Source: Nocardia asteroides (GTDB lineage: Bacteria > Actinomycetota > Actinomycetes > Mycobacteriales > Mycobacteriaceae). Taken from it: a DNA stretch of 64,000 nucleotides. The stretch spans positions 3,596,001 through 3,660,000 of the forward strand of contig CP082844.1 of the NCBI GenBank assembly GCA_019930625.1, written 5' to 3'. The notes below the pieces were generated by a model. The model was not told the DNA's origin. It was given only the letters and a program-made list of their open reading frames with translations, and ran no database searches. Positions 1-8,980 of this stretch are shown here, piece after piece (position 1 is the first letter of the stretch; each line of letters begins with the position of its first letter). Position numbers and translations under genes: made by a program.

Positions 1-171
1 GACAACATCACGCTGCAAGAAGGGTGCGACCAGGATCTGTCGGACCACCTGACGATGATGTATTCCCCGCGGACGGCATCGATCGTTTTGCGCGCGCTCG
101 ATCCGGTCGCGCATCCGGCGCTGGAATGCACCTTCAATCCGTGGTTGATCGGCGGTAACGGCAGCCTTTGA
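1..171 (+). CDS. C-terminal end of a lipase-like alpha/beta hydrolase (partial)
   Basis: An open frame runs from base 1 to a TGA at 169-171, giving the last 56 residues of a protein whose start lies outside the window. The visible part contains SDHLTMMYSPRTASIVLRALDP and ends GGNGSL. A His followed by a helix and a short tail resembles the end of LIP-type secretory lipases, where this His would complete the Ser-Asp-His triad. The complete gene just downstream is also a LIP-family lipase, which fits a tandem pair. The family call rests only on this short tail and the neighbour. Confidence 0.45.
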   Translation, partial: DNITLQEGCDQDLSDHLTMMYSPRTASIVLRALDPVAHPALECTFNPWLIGGNGSL

Positions 172-338
172 GCGGCGCTGTCACTGCATCGTCACGAGAA
201 ATCACGACCGGCTGATTGGCTCCGGGGACAATTCTTTTCCGGTCGCGACCTTGGTTGGCTGGAACACGGGCATCCGGCCGCGTCACCGGCGCGGGGGTGC
301 CCGTGCTCACGGCCGTGCCGTCGGAAAGGAACAACGGG

Positions 339-1727
339 ATGAGTGTGGAACCCGAGTGGGACGGCGGCCCGGCGCCGCACGATCCGGCGGCGTTCTCGCG
401 GCGGCCGATGCTGCCCGAAGAGGATCCGTTCTACGTCCCTCCGCCCGCGCTCGGGCGTCTGCGTCCCGGCGCGATCGTCCGCTCGCGCCGGGTGGAGATA
501 GGATTCTTCGGGCTTGTGCCCCAGCGCATTTCGGCCTGGCAATTGCTCTATCGCACCGGTGATCTGCACGGTGAGCCGGAGGTGGCGGTGACCACCGTGC
601 TGCTGCCATGGGGAGCGGATCCGGCACAGCCGCGTCCGCTGGTCTCGTTCCAGTGCGCGATCGACGCGGTGGCCTCGAAATGCCTTCCCTCCTACTCGCT
701 GCGGCGTGGTGCGCGGGCGGCGGGGGCGATCCCGCAACTCGAGCTACCGCTGATCACCAGTGCCCTGGCGCGGGGCTGGGCGGTGTCGGTGCCGGATCAC
801 GGTGGAACCGCGGGCCGGTTCGGTGTGGCAAGGGAGCCGGGATACCGCGCGCTGGACGCGGTCCGCGCCGGCCTCGCCTTCGGCCCGCTGGGGCTGGATT
901 CCAGCACACCCGTCGCGTTGTGGGGATATTCGGGCGGGGGACTGGCCACCGCGTGGGCCGCGGAGGTGGCCGCCGAGTACGCCCCGGAACTGAACGTCGT
1001 CGGCGCGGTCGCCGGGTCGCCGGTGGGCGATCCGGCCGCAGCTTTCGTCCGGCTCAACGGCACACTGTTCGCCGGATTCGCGGCCGTCTTCACCGCCGGA
1101 CTGCGTCGCGGGTACCCGGAACTGGACCGCATGCTGCGCGCTCACTTGGACGCGCGGTATCTGGGGTGGCTGGCCGAGACCGAGACCACCGCGACGTTCC
1201 CGCTGCTGTACCGCTTCGCCCGGCGCGACATCGACAAGCACAGCAGAGCGGGACTCGCCGCCATGATCGCGCAGGACGGATTGCGGCGGATTCTCGACGA
1301 CATCCATCCCGGCCGCGCGGCGCCCGCCATGCCCGTGCTCGTGCTCCAAGGCATGCACGACGAGGTGATCGCGGTCGCGGACGTGGACGGCCACGTCGCG
1401 CGCTACGTCGCCGCGGGCGCCCACGTGCGCTACCTGCGCGATCGGCTCAGCACCCATCTGCTGCTGCAATTCCTGGCGCTGCCGGTCATGGTCGACTGGC
1501 TCGCCGGTCGATTCACCGACCGCGAGCTGCCCGCGGCCGGTACGCGGACGCACTGGTCGCTCGCTTTCGCCGGTCCGGCGCTGAGCGGCCACCTGCGTTT
1601 CGCGGCCCTGCTCGTCCGTATGTGGCTGGGACGACCGATTAGCGCACAGCGCCGGCCGGTGATGTCCCGTCCGCGCCCACGCCGTCCGTCCGTCCGTTCC
1701 GCCGCCGTGCGCAATCCCTCGGCCTGA
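339..1727 (+). CDS. LIP-family lipase (alpha/beta hydrolase)
   Basis: A protein of 462 residues with the fold and motifs of the secretory lipase (LIP) family, expected to hydrolyse lipid esters. The nucleophile elbow is GYSGGG in LWGYSGGGLATAWAAE. A strand ending LQGMHDEVIAVADV supplies the probable acid, and STHLLLQFLALP the probable catalytic His. ATG 339 is chosen because GGAAAGGA lies at 323-330; a start at 216 in the same frame has no such signal and would add a low-quality N-terminus. No clear signal peptide follows ATG 339, so export is uncertain although the family is often secreted. The C-terminal ~25 residues are Arg/Pro-rich. Substrate unknown. Confidence 0.8.
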   Translation: MSVEPEWDGGPAPHDPAAFSRRPMLPEEDPFYVPPPALGRLRPGAIVRSRRVEIGFFGLVPQRISAWQLLYRTGDLHGEPEVAVTTVLLPWGADPAQPRPLVSFQCAIDAVASKCLPSYSLRRGARAAGAIPQLELPLITSALARGWAVSVPDHGGTAGRFGVAREPGYRALDAVRAGLAFGPLGLDSSTPVALWGYSGGGLATAWAAEVAAEYAPELNVVGAVAGSPVGDPAAAFVRLNGTLFAGFAAVFTAGLRRGYPELDRMLRAHLDARYLGWLAETETTATFPLLYRFARRDIDKHSRAGLAAMIAQDGLRRILDDIHPGRAAPAMPVLVLQGMHDEVIAVADVDGHVARYVAAGAHVRYLRDRLSTHLLLQFLALPVMVDWLAGRFTDRELPAAGTRTHWSLAFAGPALSGHLRFAALLVRMWLGRPISAQRRPVMSRPRPRRPSVRSAAVRNPSA

Positions 1728-1867
1728 CCCGGCACGCACCACGAAGGCGTCGCTGAGCTGGGCTGATTCCACCCCACCGTGCGGCGAGGCCGAGATTCAC
1801 GCGTCGCCTCACAAACGTGCCGGTTTTGCTCTAGCGTGAGCACGGTTGGTGCCGAGAGGGGTCGTGG

Positions 1868-3232
1868 ATGCGTAGCGGGATGCTGAGTGTGGCGCAGTTG
1901 CGGGACCGGGTCGACACGGGTGAGATCGACACGGTGCTGGTCGCCATGACCGACATGCAAGGGCGGTTGCAGGGGAAGCGTTGCGCGGCGCGATATTTCC
2001 TGGACGAAGTGGTCGAGCACGCCACCGAAGCATGTGGCTACCTGCTCGCGGTGGACGTGGACATGGCCACCGTCGACGGATACGCCTTGTCGTCCTGGGA
2101 GACCGGATACGGGGACGTCGTACTGCGGCCGGATCTGCACACGCTGCGGACGGCGCCGTGGTGGCCGGGCACGGCGCTCGTGCTGTGCGACGTCGAGCAG
2201 GTGGTGCCGCAGGGGCGAGCCGTAGCGGCTTCGCCGCGCCAGGTGCTGCGCAAGCAGCTTGACCGGCTGAGCGAGCGTGGTCTGCGGGCTTTCGTCGGGA
2301 CCGAACTCGAGTTCCTGGTGTTCGACGACAGCTACGAAGCGGCGTGGAACGCCGGGTATCGCGGCCTGACGCCGGCCAACCAATACAACGTCGACTACTC
2401 GATGCTCGGCACCGGCCGGGTCGAACCGTTGTTGCGCCGCATCCGCAAGGAGATGGATGGCGCCGGAATGTATGTCGAGTCGGCCAAAGGCGAGTGCAAC
2501 CCCGGCCAGCACGAGATCGCGTTCCGCTACGACGAAGCCCTGGTCACCTGCGACAACCACAGCATCTACAAGACCGGCGCGAAGGAGATCGCGGCGCAAG
2601 CGGGGCGCAGTCTCACCTTCATGGCGAAATACAATGAGCGCGAGGGTAACTCATGCCATATCCACCTGAGTCTGCGCAGTGACTCGGGCGAGCCCGTCTT
2701 CGCGGGTGACGGGCCGGACGGCATGTCGCCGCTCATGCGCCACTTCATTGCGGGCCAGCTGGACTGCCTGCGCGAGTTCACCTACCTGCTGGCGCCGAAC
2801 ATCAACTCCTACAAGCGATTCGTCGCGGGCAGCTTCGCGCCCACCGCGATCGCGTGGGGCCGGGACAACCGGACCTGCGCCATCCGCGTCGTCGGCGAGG
2901 ACCATTCGCTGCGCTTCGAGAACCGGGTGCCCGGCGGCGACGTGAACCCGTATCTGGCCGTGGCCGCCCTGATCGCGGCGGGACTGCACGGCGTCGAGCG
3001 GAGGCTGCCGCTGGAGCCGGAGTTCCACGGCAACGCCTACCACTCGAAGCGGCCCCGAGTGCCGCGTACGCTGCGCGAAGCGGCCGAGCTGTTCGCGGGC
3101 AGCACGGTGGCCCGTACGGCCTTCGGTGATGATGTAGTGGAGCACTACCGCAACGCCGCGCGCGTCGAGCTGGACGCCTACGACGCCGCGGTCACCGACT
3201 GGGAGCGTATCCGTGGTTTCGAACGACTCTGA
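1868..3232 (+). CDS. glnA4: Glutamine synthetase-like gamma-glutamyl-amine ligase (GlnA4/GlnA3-like)
   Basis: A 454-residue member of the glutamine synthetase superfamily. It has the ATP/glutamate-binding features of the family, including FVGTELEFLVFD, a SCHIHLSL segment and NRVPGGDVNPYLA near the C-terminus. Its gene order with a class I amidotransferase, an aldehyde dehydrogenase and an SDR matches the Mycobacterium block glnA4-Rv2859c-aldC-Rv2857c. By family knowledge such paralogues attach glutamate to polyamines or other amines rather than to ammonia. The start is ATG 1868, with GAGAGGGG at about 1855-1862; an ATG four codons in is an alternative. It overlaps the next gene by 20 bp, so the two are probably translationally coupled. 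The exact amine is inferred, not shown. Confidence 0.8.
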   Translation: MRSGMLSVAQLRDRVDTGEIDTVLVAMTDMQGRLQGKRCAARYFLDEVVEHATEACGYLLAVDVDMATVDGYALSSWETGYGDVVLRPDLHTLRTAPWWPGTALVLCDVEQVVPQGRAVAASPRQVLRKQLDRLSERGLRAFVGTELEFLVFDDSYEAAWNAGYRGLTPANQYNVDYSMLGTGRVEPLLRRIRKEMDGAGMYVESAKGECNPGQHEIAFRYDEALVTCDNHSIYKTGAKEIAAQAGRSLTFMAKYNEREGNSCHIHLSLRSDSGEPVFAGDGPDGMSPLMRHFIAGQLDCLREFTYLLAPNINSYKRFVAGSFAPTAIAWGRDNRTCAIRVVGEDHSLRFENRVPGGDVNPYLAVAALIAAGLHGVERRLPLEPEFHGNAYHSKRPRVPRTLREAAELFAGSTVARTAFGDDVVEHYRNAARVELDAYDAAVTDWERIRGFERL

Positions 3233-3959
3233 GGTCGCGGGAGCCCGTCCCGTGATCGGCCTGCCCACCTATGTGGAGCGGACCCGCTTCAACGCGTGGG
3301 ATCTGCCGAGCGCTGTCCTGCCGCACGCCTATGTCGACATGGTGGTGGCCGCGGGTGGCATCCCGGTGTTGCTGCCGCCCGCGGGCGTCCCGCGCCCCGA
3401 GCTGGTGCGCAGGCTCGACGGGTTGGTGCTGACCGGCGGCGCGGACGTCGATCCCGCGCGTTACGGCGGTCCTTCGACCGGGATACCCGGCTACACCAGA
3501 CCGGACCGGGACGAATCCGAATTCGGCCTGTTCGAGCTGGCCAGGGCCGCGGGCATGCCCATTCTCGCGGTCTGCCGCGGTCTGCAGCTGGCGAACGTGG
3601 CGCTCGGCGGCACGTTGATTCCGCATCTGCCCGACGTCGTCGGACACGAGGAGCACTCCGGTGTCGAGGGCGGATTCACCGCCACGCGGGTGCTGACGAT
3701 CGCGGGTAGCCGGGTCGCGCGGTCGGCCGGTCCGGAAGTGAAGGTCCACTGCCACCATCATCAGGCCATCGATCGGCTCGGCGAAGGCCTGGCCGCGACC
3801 GCGTACGCCGCCGACGGCACGATAGAGGCCGCGGAGGCCACCGACGGTTCGTTCCTGGTCGGTGTGCAGTGGCATCCGGAGGCCGACGCCACCGACCGCA
3901 GGCTGACCCGGGCACTGGTCGAGGCGGCGGACACCTATGGCAGGGAGCGGCAGTCGTGA
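3213..3959 (+). CDS. Gamma-glutamyl-amine hydrolase, class I glutamine amidotransferase fold (PuuD-like)
   Basis: A 248-residue protein of the peptidase C26 / PuuD group. The nucleophile Cys sits in ILAVCRGLQLANVALGG, the catalytic His in VHCHHHQAI or more likely in GVQWHPEADAT, and an early substrate loop reads LVLTGGADVDPARY. In polyamine catabolism this enzyme cleaves the gamma-glutamyl bond to release glutamate and the oxidised amine (for example GABA). It starts at GTG 3213 inside the ligase gene and overlaps the next gene by GTGA at 3956-3959, so the ligase, hydrolase and dehydrogenase form one translational unit. The Mycobacterium counterpart is the putative amidotransferase Rv2859c. 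Confidence 0.82.
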   Translation: MVSNDSEVAGARPVIGLPTYVERTRFNAWDLPSAVLPHAYVDMVVAAGGIPVLLPPAGVPRPELVRRLDGLVLTGGADVDPARYGGPSTGIPGYTRPDRDESEFGLFELARAAGMPILAVCRGLQLANVALGGTLIPHLPDVVGHEEHSGVEGGFTATRVLTIAGSRVARSAGPEVKVHCHHHQAIDRLGEGLAATAYAADGTIEAAEATDGSFLVGVQWHPEADATDRRLTRALVEAADTYGRERQS

Positions 3960-5317
3960 CGACAGCGCAGGTGATCAATCCCGCGACCGAACAGGTGGTC
4001 ACCACCGTCGAACTCGTCGGGGAAGCCGAGACCGACGCGGCCATCGCTCGAGCCCAGCTTGCCTCGGGCGCGTGGCGGGAGGTGGCGCCGGGTGATCGGG
4101 CGAGGTTGCTGCGCCGGTTCGCCGAGGCGGTCGAGTCGGATCTGGAGCACCTGGCGCGGCTCGAGGTGGTCAACGCCGGGCACACCATCGGCAACGCGCG
4201 GTGGGAGGCGGGCAACGTCCGCGACGTCCTGCACTACGCCGCCGGGATGCCGGAACGGCTGCTGGGCAGCCAGATTCCGGTCGCGGGCGGGGTCGACATC
4301 ACCTTCCACGAACCGCTCGGCGTGGTCGGAGTCATCGTGCCGTGGAATTTCCCGATGCCGATCGCGGCCTGGGGCTTCGCGCCCGCGCTCGCCGCGGGCA
4401 ACACGGTGGTGCTCAAGCCCGCCGAGATCACGCCGCTGACCGCCCTGCGGCTGGGTGAACTCGCGCTCGAGGCGGGTCTGCCCGAGGGCGTATTCCAGGT
4501 GCTGCCCGGCAAGGGCTCGGTGGTGGGGCAGCGCTTCGTCACCCATCCCGCCGTCCGCAAGGTGGTGTTCACCGGTTCCACCGAGGTCGGCACGCAGATC
4601 ATGGCGGGCTGCGCGCGGCAGGTGAAGCGGGTGACGCTGGAATTGGGCGGCAAGAGCGCGAACATCGTGTTCGCCGACGCGGACCTGGAACAGGCGGCGG
4701 CGACCGCGCCCTACGGCGTCTTCGACAACGCCGGGCAGGACTGCTGTGCCCGATCGCGGACCCTGGTGCAGCGCAGCGTGTTCGATCGATTCCTAGAACT
4801 GCTGGAACCCGCGGTGCGGGGGGTTCGGGTCGGTGACCCGTCCGATGAATCCACCGAGATGGGCCCGCTCATCTCGGCCGCGCACCGGGAGCGCGTCGCG
4901 GAGTTCGTGCAGCCCTCGACGAAGCTCGCGTTCACCGGAAGCATGCCCGACGGTCCTGGGTTCTGGTATCCGCCGACGGTTGTGCTGCCCGGCGCACCCA
5001 CCGACCGGGTGCTCACCGAGGAAGTGTTCGGCCCGGTGGTGGCGGTGCTTCCGTTCGAGGACGAAGCCGACGCGCTGCGGATCGCCAACGACACGAATTA
5101 CGGTCTGTCCGGCTCGATCTGGACCCGGGATGTCGGCCGTGCGCTGCGCGTGGCCCGCGGTGTGGAGGCGGGCAATCTGTCGGTGAATTCGCATTCTTCG
5201 GTCCGGTATTGGACCCCGTTCGGCGGTTTCAAGCAGTCCGGGCTGGGACGGGAACTCGGGCCGGACGCCGCGTTGGCGTTCACCGAGACCAAGAACGTCT
5301 TCCTCGCCACTCAGTGA
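3956..5317 (+). CDS. aldC: NAD(P)+-dependent aldehyde dehydrogenase (AldC/PuuC-like)
   Basis: A 453-residue aldehyde dehydrogenase of normal length. It shows VIVPWNFPM, the nucleotide-site VVFTGSTEVG, the general base in ELGGKSANIVF and the catalytic Cys in GQDCCARSR. GTG 3956 overlaps the upstream stop (GTGA) and has GGCAGGGAGCGG just before it. The open frame extends 29 codons further upstream through the previous gene, but that extension is unrelated to the family. In the block it should oxidise the aldehyde formed from a gamma-glutamylated or free amine to the acid. AldC naming follows the shared gene order with Mycobacterium. Confidence 0.85.
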   Translation: MTTAQVINPATEQVVTTVELVGEAETDAAIARAQLASGAWREVAPGDRARLLRRFAEAVESDLEHLARLEVVNAGHTIGNARWEAGNVRDVLHYAAGMPERLLGSQIPVAGGVDITFHEPLGVVGVIVPWNFPMPIAAWGFAPALAAGNTVVLKPAEITPLTALRLGELALEAGLPEGVFQVLPGKGSVVGQRFVTHPAVRKVVFTGSTEVGTQIMAGCARQVKRVTLELGGKSANIVFADADLEQAAATAPYGVFDNAGQDCCARSRTLVQRSVFDRFLELLEPAVRGVRVGDPSDESTEMGPLISAAHRERVAEFVQPSTKLAFTGSMPDGPGFWYPPTVVLPGAPTDRVLTEEVFGPVVAVLPFEDEADALRIANDTNYGLSGSIWTRDVGRALRVARGVEAGNLSVNSHSSVRYWTPFGGFKQSGLGRELGPDAALAFTETKNVFLATQ

Positions 5318-5337
5318 CACATCCGACAGGAGATACG

Positions 5338-6102
5338 TTGCAGCGCTTACAGGATCGAGTCGCCGTCGTCACCGGCGGCGGGAGCGGTATCGGTCTGGCC
5401 ACGGTCCGTCGTTTCGCGGCGGAAGGGGCGAAGGTGGTGGTCGCCGACATCGACGCGCAGACCGGCAAGGCGGCCGCCGAGGAGGTCGGCGGGCGGTACG
5501 TGCAGGTGGACGTCACCGACGAGGCCCAGGTGCAAGCTCTGTTCCAATCGGCCGTCGACACCTACGGCGGGCTGGATGTCGCGTTCAACAACGCGGGCAT
5601 CTCCCCGCCGGACGATGATTCGATCCTGACCACCGGCCTGGAGGCCTGGCGGCGGGTGCAGGAGGTCAATCTGACCTCCGTGTACCTGTGCAGCAAATAC
5701 GCCATCGGGCACATGCTCGAGCGCGGCAAGGGCTCGGTGATCAACACCGCCTCGTTCGTCGCGGTGATGGGCGCGGCGACCTCGCAGATCTCCTATACCG
5801 CTTCCAAGGGCGGCGTGCTGGCGATGAGCCGCGAACTGGGAGTGCAGTTCGCCCGCAACGGCATCCGGGTCAACGCCTTGTGCCCCGGGCCGGTGAACAC
5901 GCCGCTGCTGCGGGAACTGTTCGCCAAGGACCCGGAGCGCGCCGCGCGGCGACTGGTGCACGTTCCGCTCGGCCGGTTCGCCGAGCCGGAGGAGATCGCC
6001 GCCGCCGTCGCCTTCCTCGCCAGCGACGATTCCTCGTTCATCACCGCCTCCCAGTTCCTCGTGGACGGTGGCATCGCGGGCGCGTACGTGACGCCGCTGT
6101 AG
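5338..6102 (+). CDS. Short-chain dehydrogenase/reductase (SDR)
   Basis: A 254-residue classical SDR. It has the cofactor motif TGGGSGIG, NNAG in DVAFNNAGISPP, and the catalytic Tyr-Lys pair in ISYTASKGG. It begins at TTG 5338 with ACAGGAGA at about 5326-5333 as ribosome binding site, 20 bp after the aldehyde dehydrogenase. It is the fourth gene of the block whose order matches Rv2860c-Rv2857c. Its substrate is not evident; it may act on a carbonyl intermediate of the same amine pathway. Confidence 0.8.
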   Translation: MQRLQDRVAVVTGGGSGIGLATVRRFAAEGAKVVVADIDAQTGKAAAEEVGGRYVQVDVTDEAQVQALFQSAVDTYGGLDVAFNNAGISPPDDDSILTTGLEAWRRVQEVNLTSVYLCSKYAIGHMLERGKGSVINTASFVAVMGAATSQISYTASKGGVLAMSRELGVQFARNGIRVNALCPGPVNTPLLRELFAKDPERAARRLVHVPLGRFAEPEEIAAAVAFLASDDSSFITASQFLVDGGIAGAYVTPL

Positions 6103-6170
6103 GACCGGGGCTTTCTTTTCGGCGCTGCCGCTCGTGAGCCACAGCCCGACACGCACCACATCCGACTTCA

Positions 6171-6186
6171 TGTGACCGGAGTCACA
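6171..6186. promoter_or_regulatory. CRP/GlxR-type palindromic operator
   Basis: TGTGACCGGAGTCACA is a perfect inverted repeat of the form TGTGA-N6-TCACA, the consensus of cAMP-receptor-type regulators (GlxR/Rv3676 in the Corynebacteriales). It lies in the 254-bp gap between the SDR and the MFS gene, about 170 bp upstream of the transporter start. This suggests cAMP-linked control of the uptake gene. The match is read directly from the sequence; binding is inferred. Confidence 0.7.
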
Positions 6187-6356
6187 TACCATCTCGAATG
6201 CGCTGGTCGGAGGCGCGATGTCCGGGCGTTTCGCGGCTCGTGCTGGTTTACCGCCCGCTAATCCTGGGTATCGGTCTGTTTCGTGCCACACCTACGGTCT
6301 GTCGGACCGAGGTGAAACGAACCGAGGTCCGTGGACGGGCTGGAGAGGACGTGCAC

Positions 6357-7697
6357 GTGACCGACCGGACATCGGAGAGTTTCCCGCTGCGGCGTTCCGT
6401 GGCGGCCTCCGCCATGGGCAACGCCACCGAATGGTTCGACTATGGTGTCTACGCCGCGACCGCGACGTATCTCACCCACGCCTTCTTCCCCGGGGAACTG
6501 GGCACGCTCGGCACCATGCTCGGCTTCGCCATCTCGTTCGTGCTCCGGCCGCTCGGCGGCATGGTGTGGGGGCCCCTCGGTGATCGGATCGGTCGCAAAG
6601 CCGTGCTGGCCACCACGATTCTGCTGATGGCCGCCGCCACCGGCGCCATCGGCCTGCTGCCCACCCACGCGTCCGCCGGCGTGCTTGCCCCGGTTCTGCT
6701 CATCGCGCTGCGCGTGGTGCAGGGCTTCTCGACCGGTGGTGAATACGGCGGCGCGGCCACGTATCTGGCCGAGTGCGCGACGGACCGCAAACGCGGTTTC
6801 CTCGGCAGTTTCCTGGAATTCGGCACGCTCGCCGGTTTCGTGGGCGGCTCGGCCACCGTACTGGCCTGCCAGCTCGCCCTCGGTTCGGACGCCATGCACG
6901 AGTGGGGCTGGCGCATACCGTTCCTGATCGCCATCCCGCTCGGGCTCACCGGCTGGTACCTGCGCGCCAAGCTGGAGGAGAGCCCGGTGTTCACCGAGGT
7001 CGCCGACCACAAGCGTCCGCCCGGTGGCCTGCGCGAGGTGTTGACCACCTATCGGCGCGAGACTCTCACATTGGCCGGACTGGTGGTCGCGCTCAACGTG
7101 GTCAACTACACGCTGCTGACCTACCAGCCCACCTACTTGCAGAACACCATCGGCATGGGCGAGTCGGCCACCACCGCGATGATGCTGGTCGGGCAGCTGG
7201 TGATGATGCTGGTGCTGCCGTTCTTCGGCAGGCTGTCCGACAGCGTCGGCCGCCGCCCGTTGTGGTTGTTCTCGCTGCTGGGTCTGGCCGTGTTCGCGGT
7301 GCCGATGTACTGGCTGATGGGCCAGGGAACCGCGTGGGCGATCTTCGGCTTCATCGTGCTCGGCCTGCTGTACGTGCCGCAGCTGGCCACCATCAGCTCC
7401 ACCTTCCCCGCCATCTTCCCGACCCATGTCCGCTACGCGGGCTTCGCGCTGGCCTACAACGTCTCCACCGCGGCCTTCGGCGGCACTGCCCCGCTGGTCA
7501 ACGAGGCAGTCATCGATGCCACCGGCTGGGCGCTGTTCCCCGCCGTCTACACGGTCGGCGCGTCCCTGGTCGGTCTGGTGGCTTGGAATTACCTGCGCGA
7601 AACCGCCGGAACCTCACTGCGCGGCACCGAGGTCCCCGACGCGGGCGAACCCACTCCGGACCCCGACCCAGACCTACCCGCCCAACCCGCGTACTGA
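6357..7697 (+). CDS. MFS transporter, metabolite:H+ symporter (MHS) type
   Basis: A 446-residue membrane protein with about 12 hydrophobic segments. The N-terminus GNATEWFDYGVY is typical of MHS-type (ProP/ShiA-like) symporters, and the loop 2-3 signature follows as LGDRIGRKAVLATT. It should import an organic solute with protons across the cytoplasmic membrane. Lying after the amine-catabolism block and a CRP-type site, it is a plausible importer for that pathway's substrate (inference). GTG 6357 is preferred because GGAGAGG at 6342-6348 is correctly spaced; GTG 6351 in the same frame is possible. The Asp/Pro-rich C-terminal tail is cytoplasmic. Confidence 0.85.
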   Translation: MTDRTSESFPLRRSVAASAMGNATEWFDYGVYAATATYLTHAFFPGELGTLGTMLGFAISFVLRPLGGMVWGPLGDRIGRKAVLATTILLMAAATGAIGLLPTHASAGVLAPVLLIALRVVQGFSTGGEYGGAATYLAECATDRKRGFLGSFLEFGTLAGFVGGSATVLACQLALGSDAMHEWGWRIPFLIAIPLGLTGWYLRAKLEESPVFTEVADHKRPPGGLREVLTTYRRETLTLAGLVVALNVVNYTLLTYQPTYLQNTIGMGESATTAMMLVGQLVMMLVLPFFGRLSDSVGRRPLWLFSLLGLAVFAVPMYWLMGQGTAWAIFGFIVLGLLYVPQLATISSTFPAIFPTHVRYAGFALAYNVSTAAFGGTAPLVNEAVIDATGWALFPAVYTVGASLVGLVAWNYLRETAGTSLRGTEVPDAGEPTPDPDPDLPAQPAY

Positions 7698-7851
7698 ACC
7701 GCTCCGCACGCGCACATGGCCGCCCATGCGTGGTCTGCGCGGCGATGCGGCGGGTCTGGCTGAGGCGTTGAACGACCGACCCGGAAATGGGTTGGACAGG
7801 CGGTGGCGTGCGGGTGGCCGTCGGGTGGCCGCATCCGGTCCGGCTGTCGGC

Positions 7852-8229
7852 TCACGCGGAAGGCGGTTCGGTGTCGTCGAAGTCCTCGGGCCAGCTGTCC
7901 TCGATGATCAGGCGCCCATCTTCCAGCGCGGTCGTGTACTGGCCTGCGACCACGTCGGCCGGATAGGTCGGCCAGTAGGAGACCGCGCCGGTGGGCTTGT
8001 CGATGACGCAGACGGAACCGCCGACGAACACCGGCGGGCTGCTCGGGTCGGCGTGCGGTGGGCGGGGGAAGGTGGCGACGGCGACGAAGCAGGCGTCGAA
8101 TTCCGTTAGGTGATAGGTGATTCCGCGATCGGTGTAGTCGCCGTTGGTGAGATGGCGGTCGGCGATCAGGTGCGCCTCGCTGAGGTCCACCGGTGTGGTC
8201 GCCTCGGTCGGGTAGGCATGGATGTCCAT
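7852..8229 (-). CDS. Hypothetical protein, possible immunity-like fold
   Basis: A 125-residue acidic soluble protein with no signal peptide or membrane segment. The central part reads FVGGSVCVIDKPTGAVSYWPTYPADVV. A strand pair of the form 'VxVDKxTGxV' recurs in small actinobacterial proteins related to immunity proteins such as Imm35/YrhB, but I cannot assign it firmly. It is alone between the MFS gene and the TetR gene, transcribed toward the MFS gene. No partner toxin is visible nearby. The 154 bp between the MFS stop and this gene's stop show nothing notable. Confidence 0.5.
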   Translation of the reverse strand: MDIHAYPTEATTPVDLSEAHLIADRHLTNGDYTDRGITYHLTEFDACFVAVATFPRPPHADPSSPPVFVGGSVCVIDKPTGAVSYWPTYPADVVAGQYTTALEDGRLIIEDSWPEDFDDTEPPSA

Positions 8230-8313
8230 GAGTAGATGGCGGCTGGGGAGGGGCCGCCGCTCCTTCCGGGTCTCTGGATAACACGGTGGCGGCTCGCCGC
8301 GAGCCGTTTCCGG

Positions 8314-8883
8314 TCAGTCGAACCGGATGGTGGACAGCATCCTGCGGGCGAGGGCCTCCGGATCGGGATCGTCGGCCAGTGACGAATTATGCAGTGCCCC
8401 TTCGCGCCACAGCGAAGCGAAGCCGTGCACCAGTGACCATGCGGCCAGTTGCGTCGCTTGCTGATGGGTACGGTCGTGCTCCGCTTGGATCGCGGAGACG
8501 CCGGAGCGCAGCGCCAGCGCGGAACGCTCGCGCGCCGCGCGCAATTGCGGGTCCTGCGCGTGCAACAGGTTGTGGCGGAACATCACGTCGAAGTGGCCGG
8601 GATGCTCGCGTGCGAAGCGGATATACGCCACCGCGACCTCGCGGAAATCGTCGGCCGCCCGCATGAGCTGTGTGGCCAGCAGGTCGAAACCCTCGGTGGC
8701 CAACGCGGTGAGCAGACCTGCCCGATCACCGAAGTGGTGGGCCGGTGCGGCGTGCGAGACGCCCGCGTGCCGCGCCAGGTTGCGCAGGGAGAGAGCGTCG
8801 ACGCCTTCGGCGGCGATTCGCTCGGCGGCCGCCGTCAGTAGCGTCGCGCGGAGATCGCCGTGGTGATAGCTGTCCTTCGCCAT
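8314..8883 (-). CDS. TetR-family transcriptional regulator
   Basis: A protein of 189 residues starting MAKDSYHHGDLRATLL, the usual N-terminus of a TetR subgroup with a WHG-type C-terminal domain. The helix-turn-helix is in LSLRNLARHAGVSHAAPAHHF. ATG 8883 is chosen by similarity of the N-terminus; ATG 8904 is seven codons upstream. It is divergent from the DoxX-family gene, and the 97-bp space holds mirrored TTGACA elements, so it probably represses itself and doxX. The ligand is unknown. Confidence 0.8.
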   Translation of the reverse strand: MAKDSYHHGDLRATLLTAAAERIAAEGVDALSLRNLARHAGVSHAAPAHHFGDRAGLLTALATEGFDLLATQLMRAADDFREVAVAYIRFAREHPGHFDVMFRHNLLHAQDPQLRAARERSALALRSGVSAIQAEHDRTHQQATQLAAWSLVHGFASLWREGALHNSSLADDPDPEALARRMLSTIRFD

Positions 8884-8911
8884 CCCTCGATGGTGGCCGA
8901 TCATCTAGACA

Positions 8912-8953
8912 TTGACAAGTTGGTGACCGCAGTTCTAATCTTTCCACTGTCAA
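8912..8953. promoter_or_regulatory. Divergent promoter/operator between tetR and doxX-like genes
   Basis: On the plus strand TTGACA (8912-8917) and TCTAAT (8934-8939) with a 16-bp spacer form a good sigma-70-type promoter for the DoxX gene at 8981. TGTCAA at 8948-8953 is the exact inverted copy of the first TTGACA and could be a -35 for the opposite strand or the second half-site of a TetR operator. Seen directly; function inferred. Confidence 0.5.
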
Positions 8954-8980
8954 GTTTGTTCGAACGCACAGGAGATCCCG

